Below are positions 16,719 through 24,946 of a DNA stretch of 40,921 nucleotides, in pieces. Positions within the stretch are counted from its first letter, which is position 1. Each line of letters starts with the position of its first letter. The stretch is from assembly GCA_020446505.1 (NCBI GenBank), contig JAGREN010000029.1, positions 18,519 through 59,439 of the forward strand, in the 5' to 3' direction. The notes under the pieces were generated by a model. The model was not told the DNA's origin, ran no database searches, and saw nothing but the letters and a program-made list of their open reading frames with translations. The position numbers and the translations under genes were made by a program. This DNA comes from Novosphingobium sp. GTDB lineage: Bacteria; Pseudomonadota; Alphaproteobacteria; Sphingomonadales; Sphingomonadaceae.

Positions 16719-19055
16719 CTAGTCGAAATCGACCCGGACGTGCGGGATGTCGCCTTCGATTTCGCCGTGCGGCGTGTTGTAGTCGGTGACAGTCGAGCCG
16801 CGATCGCGACCGATGTCCATCATCTCGCCATTGCCCGCCGGGAACAGGATGTTGGACGGCAGCTTCAGGCGCGCGAATTCCTCGCCACCCGAGCTCAGCA
16901 CGATCTCGGCAGGTCCGCCGGGCCGCCCCGTTTCATGCCGCATCTTGAGCGTGGTCTTGCCAGCTGGAAGCGTCTTGTTCGACATGACCGAGAACTGCTC
17001 GGCGGGATCGGTCGAACGCGACCAGAAGACCGCCGGGCGGCCCTTGTCGAGATAGAGGCTCCATCCACCGAAGCGGCTGGCCAGTGCCAACACCACGCCC
17101 GATGCGCTGGCGCTGTCGAGCACGAGATCGGCCTCCACCGTAAACGGCCGCATCGAGAGGAAAGGCGCGCCGCCCGCGGCAGGAATGCTGACGTCCTTGC
17201 CCCAGTAATCATAGTGCTTGGGCAGCATCGCCATCATCGCGCGCTGATCCATTCGCGCGCTGCCGAAGCGGTGGTCGAGCGGATAGACGTTGTTCGCCTT
17301 GGCCTGCCGGTCGAACTCGGCGAGCATCTCGGCGGTCTTTTCCGGCATCTTCGCCGCAAGGTCGGTGTTCTGCGAGAAGTCCTTGTCGAGATTGTAGAGC
17401 CGGATCGTGTTTTCCGGCTGCTCGCCGCGATCGCTGTGTTCCTTCCACGACAGGCGACCGTCTTCGCCGGAGAGGAACCAGCCGTCCTTGTAGAGCCCGA
17501 TCTTGCCGGTCATCTCGAAGTACTGGGTGCGCGGTTTGGCTGGCTGGCACTTGGTCAGGCTCGACAACAGGCTGGTGCCGTCCATCGGCTTCTGGTCGGT
17601 GCCGAGCACGCGCTTTGGCGCCGGGATCCCTGCAGCATCGAGTACCGTCGGCACGACGTCGTTGACGTGACCGAACTGGGCGCAGACCGAGCCGGGCTTG
17701 GCGACATGGCCGGTCCAGCTCAGGATCGCGCCATTGCGGATACCGCCAAGCATCGAGGCGAACTGCTTTACCCACGGATAGGGCGCGTTCATCGCCCAGG
17801 CCCAGGCCGCGGAATAGTTCTGGTAGGTGTTCGGCCCGCCCTGAATGTCGAGGCTTGATGTCAGCCAGTCCTCGCGTTCGTCCTGCACGGCAATGGTGCG
17901 CAGTTCGTTGAGCGTGCCGCGCGGCCCCGCCTCGCCGCTGGCGCCGTTGTCGCCGAGAACGATGGCGAACAGCGTGTTGTCGTATTGGCCCATGCGCTTG
18001 AGCTCGTCGATGACGCGACCGAACTGTTCGTCCTGAAACACCATTTGCGCGGCGGCGACTTCCATCTGCCGGGCGTGGAAGGCCTTCTGCTTGGCATTGA
18101 GCGAGTCCCATGCCGGAAGCTCTGCCGGGCGCGGAGTCAGCTTGGTGCCGGGCGGAATGATGCCCTTGGCAAGCTGGTTGCGCCAGGTCAGCACGCGCTG
18201 CACGTCCCAGCCCTGATCGAACTTGCCCTTGAAGCGGTCGATGTATTCCTTGGGCGCCTGATGCGGTGCGTGAGTCGACCCCGGCGCAAAATAGACCAGG
18301 AACGGCTTGTTCGGATTGCCGGCCTTCTGGTTGTGGACATAGCTGATGATGTCGTCGGCAAGGCGCTGGTCGAGCAGTTTGCCCGAATTGTCGTCATCGG
18401 CCAGCTGGACGCCGCGATAGAGCGTCGGCGCGAACTGGTCGTTGTCGCCGCCGTTGAAGCCGTAGAAATATTCGAAGCCCAGCCCGGTCGGCCAGGTGTC
18501 CTTGTTGCCGCCCAGCGAGCGGTCGGGACCGGGAGTGTTGTGATGCTTGCCGAACATCGCGGTCGAATAGCCATTGAGGCGCAGCACCTGCGCGATCGTC
18601 GCGGTATCGGCACCGATCCGTCCGGTGTAGCCCGGCCACGGCGTCGGCAGGTCGGAGAGCATGCCGGTGCCGGTGTTGTGATGATTGCGGCCGGTCAGCA
18701 GGGCAGCGCGCGTCGGCGAACAGATACCGGTGGTGTGAAAGCGGTTATAGCGTTGCCCGGCCTGCGCCATCCGCTCGAAGTTTGGCGTCGGCACGGGCCC
18801 GCCAAAGGCGCTGGTCATGGCAAAGCCGACGTCGTCGGACATGAACAGGAACACGTTGGGCGCACCCTGCGGTGCCCGCACCGGCATCATGCCGCCGGTT
18901 CCGGGGTTCGACTGCGTGACGTTTTCGGCAATGGTGCCATTGAACGGCGCTGGCGGAATCGGCAGCGCGCTCCGGTCCTGCGCCATGGCCTGTCCGGCCC
19001 ACAGAAGCCCGGCACCCGCAACGGTCGCCATAAGGCGTGACTTGCTCTTCATCAT
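16719..19055 (-). CDS. Exported arylsulfatase
   Basis: 778 residues. Signal peptide about 1-25 (MATVAGAGLLWAGQAMAQ, cleavage after AQA or AMA), so periplasmic. The sulfatase core follows: metal-binding Asp74/Asp75 in FLFMSDDVGF, then ICSPTRAALLTGRNH. There Cys112 of CSPTR is the residue turned into formylglycine by a maturation enzyme not seen here. IVLGDNGASGE supplies further metal ligands. It hydrolyses sulfate esters, perhaps for sulfur or to uncover a sulfated aromatic or steroid. The C-terminal 170 residues form a beta-rich extension, common in this large subfamily. It is 21 nt downstream of a tetR gene on the same strand and probably under its control. Confidence 0.93.
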   Translation of the reverse strand: MMKSKSRLMATVAGAGLLWAGQAMAQDRSALPIPPAPFNGTIAENVTQSNPGTGGMMPVRAPQGAPNVFLFMSDDVGFAMTSAFGGPVPTPNFERMAQAGQRYNRFHTTGICSPTRAALLTGRNHHNTGTGMLSDLPTPWPGYTGRIGADTATIAQVLRLNGYSTAMFGKHHNTPGPDRSLGGNKDTWPTGLGFEYFYGFNGGDNDQFAPTLYRGVQLADDDNSGKLLDQRLADDIISYVHNQKAGNPNKPFLVYFAPGSTHAPHQAPKEYIDRFKGKFDQGWDVQRVLTWRNQLAKGIIPPGTKLTPRPAELPAWDSLNAKQKAFHARQMEVAAAQMVFQDEQFGRVIDELKRMGQYDNTLFAIVLGDNGASGEAGPRGTLNELRTIAVQDEREDWLTSSLDIQGGPNTYQNYSAAWAWAMNAPYPWVKQFASMLGGIRNGAILSWTGHVAKPGSVCAQFGHVNDVVPTVLDAAGIPAPKRVLGTDQKPMDGTSLLSSLTKCQPAKPRTQYFEMTGKIGLYKDGWFLSGEDGRLSWKEHSDRGEQPENTIRLYNLDKDFSQNTDLAAKMPEKTAEMLAEFDRQAKANNVYPLDHRFGSARMDQRAMMAMLPKHYDYWGKDVSIPAAGGAPFLSMRPFTVEADLVLDSASASGVVLALASRFGGWSLYLDKGRPAVFWSRSTDPAEQFSVMSNKTLPAGKTTLKMRHETGRPGGPAEIVLSSGGEEFARLKLPSNILFPAGNGEMMDIGRDRGSTVTDYNTPHGEIEGDIPHVRVDFD

Positions 19056-19076
19056 GTCTCTCCCTCGTCTCTGATC

Positions 19077-19748
19077 TCAGTTGGTAACGTCGACAGCGCG
19101 CGGTGCGACGAGCGCAGAGGCCGCCATCACAATCGCGTCGTCAAAAAGCCTTGCCGCCTTTTCAGGCTCGATCTGTGCCTCCTGGTCGATCTGCTGCAGC
19201 GCGCTGGCGATCAGTGCCGTCAGCATGCGCATGCGCCCGCCGAACAGGTCGCGTGCGTCGGCTGGCAGGCAGGCCACCAGCGCCTTGAACAGGCGTTCGG
19301 TGTTCGGAAATTCGGCGCTCACCGCCATGCGGGTGGCGATCATGCCGGAACGCTCCAGCCCCGACAGGAACCGCACATAGCTGTGCCGCCCTTCGTCGTC
19401 GGTCTGCTCGAACAGCGGCAGGAAAAACACACGGACCAGCGAAGCCACGTCGTCGGTCCTGCCAGCAGCCTCTGCCTCGACAAGCAATTCGCCTCGACGC
19501 GCGTCGATAGCAGGAAGGCGATAACGGTAGACCTCGCGGATCAGCGCTTCCTTGCTGCCGAAATGGTAGGCGACGACATTGGTGTTGGACGAACCGATGG
19601 CCGCGCCGATCTGACGAGTCGAGACGCCCTCGACACCACCCTGTGCAAACAGCGATTCCGCCGCCTCGATCAGGGCGGCGCGGGTCGCTTCCCCGCGCGG
19701 GTCAGTGCGTTTTCGCGAGGCTGGGGGCACGGCAGCAGGGATCCTCAT
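19077..19748 (-). CDS. TetR-family transcriptional regulator
   Basis: 223 residues. The N-terminal helix-turn-helix (about 18-65) shows the family pattern: TRAALIEAAESLFAQGGVEG, STRQIGAAIGSSNTNVVAYHFGSKEALI. The C-terminal ligand-binding domain is helical and of the TetR_C type; the ligand is unknown. It precedes the arylsulfatase gene by 21 nt, so it probably regulates that gene and itself. A 16-bp palindrome sits 33 nt upstream of its ATG. No clear ribosome site is seen before ATG 19748. Confidence 0.9.
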   Translation of the reverse strand: MRIPAAVPPASRKRTDPRGEATRAALIEAAESLFAQGGVEGVSTRQIGAAIGSSNTNVVAYHFGSKEALIREVYRYRLPAIDARRGELLVEAEAAGRTDDVASLVRVFFLPLFEQTDDEGRHSYVRFLSGLERSGMIATRMAVSAEFPNTERLFKALVACLPADARDLFGGRMRMLTALIASALQQIDQEAQIEPEKAARLFDDAIVMAASALVAPRAVDVTN

Positions 19749-19780
19749 CCGGGAGGCGCCGAGGCGCCGTAGCCCCTAAA

Positions 19781-19796
19781 TAAGGCAACTGCCTTA
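19781..19796. promoter_or_regulatory. Palindromic candidate operator of the tetR-arylsulfatase unit
   Basis: TAAGGCAACTGCCTTA: 7-bp perfect arms around a 2-nt centre, 33 nt upstream of the tetR start. TetR proteins usually bind such a palindrome in front of their own gene. The identity of the binding protein is inferred from position only. Just downstream, two GGCGCC hexamers (19755-19760 and 19763-19768) could form a small hairpin. Confidence 0.55.
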
Positions 19797-19840
19797 GATC
19801 AGTCAATGCCGACTTGCGGGTGGTGCCCAGATCGCCGCGA

Positions 19841-20398
19841 TTACCAGTCGAACCACCGGCGGCGACGGGTAACTGCATAGCCGTCGGCATAGCCATCGCC
19901 GTCGCGGTCAACCGGGACTCGCGCCGTATCGCGCGCCTCCATCGCTGCCTCGGCGCGTGCCGCACGCAATTCCGCCTCATGCGCGCGCTTCTCGGCATCG
20001 TGCGCGGCAATCTCGACTTTCCGCTGGCGGCCCATCGCATAGTAGTGCGACCACATCTGGCTATGCGCGAAAGCGAGCATCAGACCGCCCATGATCGCCA
20101 GATTCTTCATCGCCATCGCCGCCTGCATCGGGTCGGTAAAGTGGTTGTGGAAGAACAGCGTGGCGAGCGCCACGAAGACGAACAGTGCCATTGACACCAG
20201 CCGGACCGCGAAGCCGGCAGCAAGCATCAGGCCTGCCACGAGCTCGAAAATGCCGGTTGGTATCGCAAGGGCCGACGACAGGCCAACCGATGAAAGCGAC
20301 TGTGCCGTACTGGCCGGGTCGGTCAGCTTGCCGAGACCGGAAACGATGAAGATGACTGCAATCAGCAGTCGCCCGATGATAGCTGCGATTTTCGACAT
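19841..20398 (-). CDS. DoxX-family membrane protein with EF-hand-like tail
   Basis: 185 residues. The first 120 or so make the four-helix DoxX fold (LLIAVIFIVSGLGKLTDP, IFELVAGLMLAAGF, ALFVFVALATLFFHNHF, NLAIMGGLMLAFAHS). A charged, Ala/Glu-rich helix follows (about 124-158, coiled-coil-like) and then VDRDGDGYADGYA. There Asp164, Asp166, Asp168, Gly169 and Asp172 match a DxDxDG calcium loop, before a basic/aromatic end (RRRRWFDW). DoxX proteins are inner-membrane proteins linked to thiol or sulfur redox. The tail beyond the core is unusual. It stands alone on the minus strand, upstream of tetR. Confidence 0.85.
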   Translation of the reverse strand: MSKIAAIIGRLLIAVIFIVSGLGKLTDPASTAQSLSSVGLSSALAIPTGIFELVAGLMLAAGFAVRLVSMALFVFVALATLFFHNHFTDPMQAAMAMKNLAIMGGLMLAFAHSQMWSHYYAMGRQRKVEIAAHDAEKRAHEAELRAARAEAAMEARDTARVPVDRDGDGYADGYAVTRRRRWFDW

Positions 20399-20478
20399 GG
20401 CCTGCTCTCCCGGCTAAGTCCTGTGAAGGGATAGCGCCGGGGGAGCGGGATTGTTCCCGCGCGAGCGGTGTTGTTCGC

Positions 20479-20511
20479 CTAGGCGGCGCGGACAAACTCC
20501 ACGCCGCCTAG
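20479..20511 (-). terminator. 10-bp stem-loop overlapping the SnoaL-like stop codon
   Basis: CTAGGCGGCG (20479-20488) pairs perfectly with 20502-20511 across a 13-nt loop. On the minus strand it begins in the last codons of the SnoaL-like gene and includes its TAG stop. No T-tract follows. A second hairpin (GCGGGA/TCCCGC, 20445-20460) lies between it and the DoxX start. Confidence 0.5.
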
Positions 20512-20981
20512 CTGCCGCCTCCGCCAAAGTGGCTGTTGGGCGCGAACCAGTCAGTCCGCACCTGGCGATGGGCGATCAGCCACTGGCCATCCTCCTTGCG
20601 GAACTTGTCGACATAGACGCCGGAGTGATCCGGGCCGATGTCGGTGATGACCATCCAGTAAGTCCGCACGTCGGCCGTGTCCGGCCCGGTCAGGTCGATC
20701 TTGGAGGTGGTGAGGTTGTGCCTCACGAACTGCGCCTTGCGCTTCACCTGCCCGTCATCTGCGCCCTTCGGCGCATTCTTCCAGGCGGTTTGCCAGGCAA
20801 GGATGGCTGCGCGTCCTTCGAAATGGATGCCCGCGCTGCCGGAGCGATCGGTCGATTCGATTATGCCGTCGGTCGTGAAGCAGGCAGCGTAATCCTCAGC
20901 TCGCGAGCGGTCGCCGGAGGTGTTGTACTTTGCGAGCGTATCGCGGATCGCCTCGCGGGCGAGCAGGTCATCCAGGGTCAT
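20508..20981 (-). CDS. SnoaL-like / NTF2-like protein
   Basis: 157 residues from ATG 20981, chosen because GAGGAGAGAG precedes it; the frame continues upstream into the dcd gene but without family similarity. The fold is SnoaL_4-like: LLAREAIRDTLAKYNTSGDRSRAEDYAACF helices, then FVRHNLTTSKIDL, ADVRTYWMVITDIGPDHSGVYVDKF and GQWLIAHRQVRTDWF strands. Function unknown; in catabolic clusters such proteins are often dehydratases or isomerases of hydroxylated intermediates. It starts 26 nt downstream of dcd on the same strand but is probably unrelated in function. Confidence 0.85.
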   Translation of the reverse strand: MTLDDLLAREAIRDTLAKYNTSGDRSRAEDYAACFTTDGIIESTDRSGSAGIHFEGRAAILAWQTAWKNAPKGADDGQVKRKAQFVRHNLTTSKIDLTGPDTADVRTYWMVITDIGPDHSGVYVDKFRKEDGQWLIAHRQVRTDWFAPNSHFGGGGS

Positions 20982-21007
20982 TTCTCTCTCCTCTTCGGGC
21001 AGGCCGT

Positions 21008-21562
21008 CTATAATTTTGGCAGGGTCACGCCTTTCTGGCCCATGTATTTGCCTGCCCTGTCGGCATAGCTCGTCTCGCACGGCTCGTTGCCTTGCAGGAA
21101 CAGGAACTGGCACGCACCCTCGTTGGCATAGACCTTGGCGGGCAGCGGCGTGGTGTTGGAAAATTCCAGCGTCACATGCCCCTCCCAGCCCGGCTCCAGC
21201 GGAGTGACGTTCACGATGATGCCGCAGCGCGCATAGGTCGACTTGCCGAGGCAGATCACCAGCACGTCGCGCGGGATGCGGAAATATTCGACCGTCCGCG
21301 CCAGCACGAACGAATTGGGCGGGATCACGCAGACGTCGGTCTTGCGGTCGACGAAGCTGTTGGCGGCGAAGTCCTTGGGATCGACCACGGCGCTGTCGAC
21401 ATTCGTGAAAATCTTGAACTCGTCGGCCACCCGCGCGTCATAGCCATAGGACGAGAGGCCGAAGGATATGTTGCCTTCTCGCCGCTGCGCCTCCACGAAC
21501 GGCTCGATCATGCCGTTTTCGGTTGCCTGCTGCCGTATCCATTTGTCGCTGAGAATCGCCAT
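21008..21562 (-). CDS. dcd: dCTP deaminase
   Basis: 184 residues, the family norm when started at ATG 21562; a longer frame to 21598 adds only 12 unmatched residues. The enzyme deaminates dCTP to dUTP for thymidylate synthesis. Motifs: AILSDKWI at the N-terminus, [51 protein letters not shown] (catalytic Glu in the last segment) and [10 protein letters not shown]. No UMP-producing dUTPase fusion. A housekeeping gene within the catabolic region. Confidence 0.97.
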   Translation of the reverse strand: MAILSDKWIRQQATENGMIEPFVEAQRREGNISFGLSSYGYDARVADEFKIFTNVDSAVVDPKDFAANSFVDRKTDVCVIPPNSFVLARTVEYFRIPRDVLVICLGKSTYARCGIIVNVTPLEPGWEGHVTLEFSNTTPLPAKVYANEGACQFLFLQGNEPCETSYADRAGKYMGQKGVTLPKL

Positions 21563-21667
21563 GTCGGCCGATGTGCGCGAAGCGCCGCCGATGGGCAAGC
21601 CGTGGCGCGCAATTCTTCAACGATCCACGGCCTTGAAAAAAATGATGACAACCAGTCCATTTAATTT

Positions 21668-21681
21668 CACAAGGGCTTGTG
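21668..21681. promoter_or_regulatory. Palindrome in AT-rich promoter region of the Rieske operon
   Basis: CACAAG-GG-CTTGTG, perfect 6-bp arms, in an unusually AT-rich stretch (about 21630-21690) upstream of the Rieske oxygenase start at 21735. TATTCT at 21683-21688 could serve as a -10 element. A second short palindrome, GTCCG-AATG-CGGAC (21703-21716), follows. The bound protein is unknown. Confidence 0.4.
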
Positions 21682-21734
21682 GTATTCTCATGCAGCGAAC
21701 GAGTCCGAATGCGGACCAATGAGAGAGGCGAGCA

Positions 21735-22766
21735 ATGATCAATCATCTGCCAGACAGCCCCATCGACCGGTCGATGGATTTCCCCTGGGGTGTGCCCTAC
21801 GGCTGGTATTTTGTCGGCTATGCGGACGAGTTGAAGCCCGGCGACGTCAAGCCGCTGCGCTATTTCGAGCGTGAACAGGTGCTGTTCCGCAACGAGGACG
21901 GTGAACTGGGCATGCTCGATGCGCACTGCCCGCACCTTGGCGCACACATCGGCTATGGCGGCAAGGTCAACGGCAAGTCGGTCGCCTGCCCGTTCCACGG
22001 CTGGGAGTTCCGCCCGGACGGCTTTTGCTCGGCGATCCCCTACGCCAAGAAATTCCCGCCCATCGCCAAGCGTGAACCGCTGCTCCACTCCTATCCGGTG
22101 AAGGAAGCGGCAAACGTGATCTGGGCTTGGTATCACCCGGAAAACATCGAGCCAATCTTCGACGTCGTCGACTATCCGGAATACACCGATCCGGCCTGGA
22201 ACAACACGATGCGCTACGAGTGGATCGCTTATACCAGCCCGCAGGAAGAGGCCGAAAACGCGGTCGATATCGCCCACTTCCAGTTCGTTCACGGCGCTCC
22301 GGGCGTGCCCGAAGGCAAGGCCGTATACGAAGGCCACGTCCGCCGTTCGCGCTCGGACGGCCGGTTCGAAGTGATGAACGAAAACGGCGAGATGGAGGTG
22401 TTCGAATCGCACGTCCAGACCATTGCCAATGGCGCCGGGCAGAAGATCACGACGCTCGAAGCCAAGCTCAAGGTCTGGCTGATGGTGCTGCTCACCCCGA
22501 TCAAGCGCAACCTTACCGAGATCCGCTTCAGCTATGCCTATCCCAAGCAAGAGCCGGGCTCTGCGCTGGAGAAGGAATACTTCGACTATTGCGAGCGCAT
22601 TGCCGGTGAGACTGGCTTGCTGGCCGACCTGCCGATTTTCAACAACAAGGTGCATCGCACCAATCCGCTGATCGTCGACGGCGATGGCGACATCCTGCGC
22701 TATCGCCAGTGGTTCAGCCAGTTCTACGCGGGCGACGACGTGCCGCAGCAGATGGCCGCCGAGTAA
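21735..22766 (+). CDS. Rieske non-haem iron oxygenase, KshA-like
   Basis: 343 residues. The Rieske [2Fe-2S] domain (about 20-130) has Cys65, His67, Cys85 and His88 in CPHLGAHIGYGG and CPFHGW. The catalytic mononuclear iron site is in ENAVDIAHFQFVHG (Asn175, Asp178, His181, His186), the spacing seen in KshA (3-ketosteroid 9-alpha-hydroxylase) and DAF-36/Neverland cholesterol 7-desaturase relatives. This suggests a steroid- or terpenoid-like substrate, but other ring substrates are possible. No reductase or ferredoxin gene is adjacent, so electrons come from elsewhere. It leads a five-gene plus-strand operon with amidohydrolase, two SDRs and a SnoaL-like gene. Confidence 0.9.
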   Translation: MINHLPDSPIDRSMDFPWGVPYGWYFVGYADELKPGDVKPLRYFEREQVLFRNEDGELGMLDAHCPHLGAHIGYGGKVNGKSVACPFHGWEFRPDGFCSAIPYAKKFPPIAKREPLLHSYPVKEAANVIWAWYHPENIEPIFDVVDYPEYTDPAWNNTMRYEWIAYTSPQEEAENAVDIAHFQFVHGAPGVPEGKAVYEGHVRRSRSDGRFEVMNENGEMEVFESHVQTIANGAGQKITTLEAKLKVWLMVLLTPIKRNLTEIRFSYAYPKQEPGSALEKEYFDYCERIAGETGLLADLPIFNNKVHRTNPLIVDGDGDILRYRQWFSQFYAGDDVPQQMAAE

Positions 22767-22798
22767 CATACAGATTCAGTTCCGGAGAGAGACAAACA

Positions 22799-23986
22799 AT
22801 GGACCGCTATCTCGTCATTTCGTCAGACGGCCACGCCGGGCTACCGCCCGAGCGTTACCGCGACTATGTCGATCCGCAGTATCGCGATGAATTCGATCGC
22901 CAGCTTGCCGCCGCCATCGCCGAGCGCGCCGCTGCCGAAAACGCCTTCCTGATCAGCGAATTCAACACCAAGTGGCGCGCCGAGAACGCCGATGGCCTCG
23001 ACGGTGCATGGGATTCGGCCATGCGCAACAAGGTCATGGACGCCGATGGCGTTACTGCCGAAGTGCTGTTCACCGACGGCATCACCGAGAACAATTCTCC
23101 GCCTTTCGGCGCGGACCTCGGCATGCGCCCGTTCGACGCCAATCCCGAACTGCAGTGGGCAGGCGCGCGCGCCTTCAACCGCTGGCTCGCCGAATTCTGC
23201 CAGGACGAGCCGGTGCGCCGTCTTGGCATGGGGCTGTGCCCGGCGCTGTGGGACGTGGAGACGAGCGTCAAGGAAATCTACTGGGCCAAGGAAAACGGCC
23301 TCAAGGGCATGCAGCTCAGCCACATCGTCGAAGGTTACGACAACTACAACCACCCCAAATACTACCCGATGTGGGCGGCGCTCGAAGAGACGGGCATGGT
23401 CGTGAACTTCCATTCCGGCGCCTCGCAGCCCTACGACCAGACCGCGCCCGGCTGGGTCGGCATCTACTGCGTCGAATATCCCTTCTGGCTCAGCCGCCCG
23501 CTGATCTCGATGATCTTTGGCGGCGTGTTCGACCGTTTCCCCAAGCTGAAGGTCGCCTTCACCGAGGTGGGTGGTGATTTCTGGTGGCCGTCGCTGATGC
23601 AGCTGATGGACTTCCGGGCCAAGGTGAAGAAGGGCAGCGCCAAGATGGGCGACCACACCGCCAAGCTGAAACTCACGCCTACCGAATATGTCCAGCGCAA
23701 TGTCTGGATCGGCAGCTCGGCGCAGATGGATGACCAGAACTACGAGGATTACCACAAGATCGGCATGAACCGCGTGATGTGGGGCACCGACTATCCGCAC
23801 CCCGAGGGCACCTGGCCCAACACCTATGAACAGATGCACGGCGCGCTTGATGGACTCGGCGAAGGCGATCTCGAAAAGGTCCTCGGCCTGAACGCAGTCG
23901 AATGCTTCGGTCTCGACATCGAGCCGCTCAACAAGATCGCATCGGAAATCGGTCCGCTGAGGAACCAGTTCAAGCAGGCAGCATAA
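22799..23986 (+). CDS. Amidohydrolase-2 family metal enzyme
   Basis: 395 residues. ATG 22799 has CCGGAGAGAG upstream and gives the family start DRYLVISSDGHAG (Asp10, His12 as metal ligands). Other TIM-barrel elements: HIVEGYDNYNHPKYYPMW, VVNFHSGAS (metal His), FTEVGGDFWWPS, GTDYPHPEGTWPNT (catalytic Asp). This is the ACMSD/LigW/LigY-type branch (PF04909), whose members decarboxylate or hydrolyse C-C bonds of aromatic or ring-cleavage acids. The length, longer than LigW, fits the group often found beside Rieske oxygenases in sphingomonads and actinobacteria. It lies 32 nt after the Rieske gene. Confidence 0.9.
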   Translation: MDRYLVISSDGHAGLPPERYRDYVDPQYRDEFDRQLAAAIAERAAAENAFLISEFNTKWRAENADGLDGAWDSAMRNKVMDADGVTAEVLFTDGITENNSPPFGADLGMRPFDANPELQWAGARAFNRWLAEFCQDEPVRRLGMGLCPALWDVETSVKEIYWAKENGLKGMQLSHIVEGYDNYNHPKYYPMWAALEETGMVVNFHSGASQPYDQTAPGWVGIYCVEYPFWLSRPLISMIFGGVFDRFPKLKVAFTEVGGDFWWPSLMQLMDFRAKVKKGSAKMGDHTAKLKLTPTEYVQRNVWIGSSAQMDDQNYEDYHKIGMNRVMWGTDYPHPEGTWPNTYEQMHGALDGLGEGDLEKVLGLNAVECFGLDIEPLNKIASEIGPLRNQFKQAA

Positions 23987-24020
23987 CTGGGCTGCAGCGT
24001 CCTTTGGGAGAGAGAACACA

Positions 24021-24866
24021 ATGAAGGATTTCAACGGCAAGGTCGCCGTCGTCACCGGCGGGGCCAGCGGCGTTGGCCGCTGTCTTGCGCAGCAACTGGC
24101 CGCCGATGGCGCCAAGGTCGTCATCACCGACATCAATGCCGAAAAGCTGGCGACGGTCGCCGCGGAACTGAACGCCGAAGGGCCCAGCGGCACCGTCGAG
24201 GGCATTGCCAGCGACGTGACGCAGGAAGATTCGGTCAAGGCACTCGCCGATCAGGTCTTCGCCAAGTACGGTCGTGTCGACATGCTGTTCAACAACGCCG
24301 GTGTCGGCCTTGCCGACATGCGCAGCCCGTTCTGGGATCTGCCGATGAAGGACTGGCAATGGGGCTTCGGCGTCCATGTCATGGGTCCGGTGCACGGCAT
24401 CAAGGCCTTCGTCCCCCGCATGGTCGAGCAGGACGGCGAAGGCGTGGTCGTCAACACCACCTCTGGCAACGGCGCACTCCATTCGCTGCCCAACACGCCG
24501 ATCTATTCATCGTCGAAGGCGGCGCTCACCAGCCTGACCGAAGTCCTTTACGCACAGCTCAAGGACAAGGCGCCGCACATCAAGGTCGGCATCCTGTTTC
24601 CGGGGCCACGTCTGGTGAACACCGGCCTGCTCGATTCCCCCCGCCCCGACGAATATCGCGACGCATCGAACCCTTTGCCGAAGGGCGTGGCGATGAGCGA
24701 TCTGGCCGAGCGCATGGGCGGCATCGAGATGACCGAGCCGGACGACGTGGCAGCCTACTGCCTCGAATGCGTAAAGAAGGGCCAGTTCTGGATGCTGCAT
24801 CCCGAATCCGGGATGGACGGGTTCGAAGCCCGTGTGTCGAGCATCCGCGATCGCGCAAATCCCTGA
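24021..24866 (+). CDS. Short-chain dehydrogenase/reductase
   Basis: 281 residues with GGGAGAGAG before ATG 24021. Classical SDR: VVTGGASGVGRCLAQQL, TDINAEKL (acidic end of beta-2, favouring NAD), NNAGVGLAD, NTTSGNGALHS with catalytic Ser, and IYSSSKAAL (Tyr and Lys). It is 34 nt after the amidohydrolase gene and in the same operon, so it probably oxidises an alcohol made by that pathway. It resembles oxidoreductases of the 'SDR family NAD(P)-dependent' type found in large numbers in sphingomonads. Confidence 0.92.
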   Translation: MKDFNGKVAVVTGGASGVGRCLAQQLAADGAKVVITDINAEKLATVAAELNAEGPSGTVEGIASDVTQEDSVKALADQVFAKYGRVDMLFNNAGVGLADMRSPFWDLPMKDWQWGFGVHVMGPVHGIKAFVPRMVEQDGEGVVVNTTSGNGALHSLPNTPIYSSSKAALTSLTEVLYAQLKDKAPHIKVGILFPGPRLVNTGLLDSPRPDEYRDASNPLPKGVAMSDLAERMGGIEMTEPDDVAAYCLECVKKGQFWMLHPESGMDGFEARVSSIRDRANP

Positions 24867-24911
24867 TTAGCCCTTTTCAATAGAGCTAACTCTAGTAGTG
24901 TCCCCTTCGTA

Positions 24912-24928
24912 CGGGCCGCAATGGCCCG
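24912..24928 (+). terminator. 6-bp GC hairpin between the two SDR genes
   Basis: CGGGCC-GCAAT-GGCCCG, 45 nt after the first SDR stop and 18 nt before the second SDR start. It could weaken read-through or affect translation; there is no T-tract. Upstream, TAGAG-CTAA-CTCTA (24881-24894) is a small palindrome that could be an operator. Confidence 0.3.
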
Positions 24929-24946
24929 GCGGAGAGGGATTCGCTT

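Noticed and set aside
19755..19768. Tandem GGCGCC hexamers in front of tetR
   Set aside because: Each is a common GC-rich palindrome; a six-pair hairpin is possible but not distinctive.
22841..24238. Minus-strand 465-codon frame opposite the amidohydrolase and SDR genes
   Set aside because: Spans two real genes with ribosome sites on the other strand; product has no domain pattern.
24881..24894. TAGAG-CTAA-CTCTA palindrome as operator
   Set aside because: Only 5-bp arms; can be chance. Mentioned with the neighbouring hairpin but not called alone.
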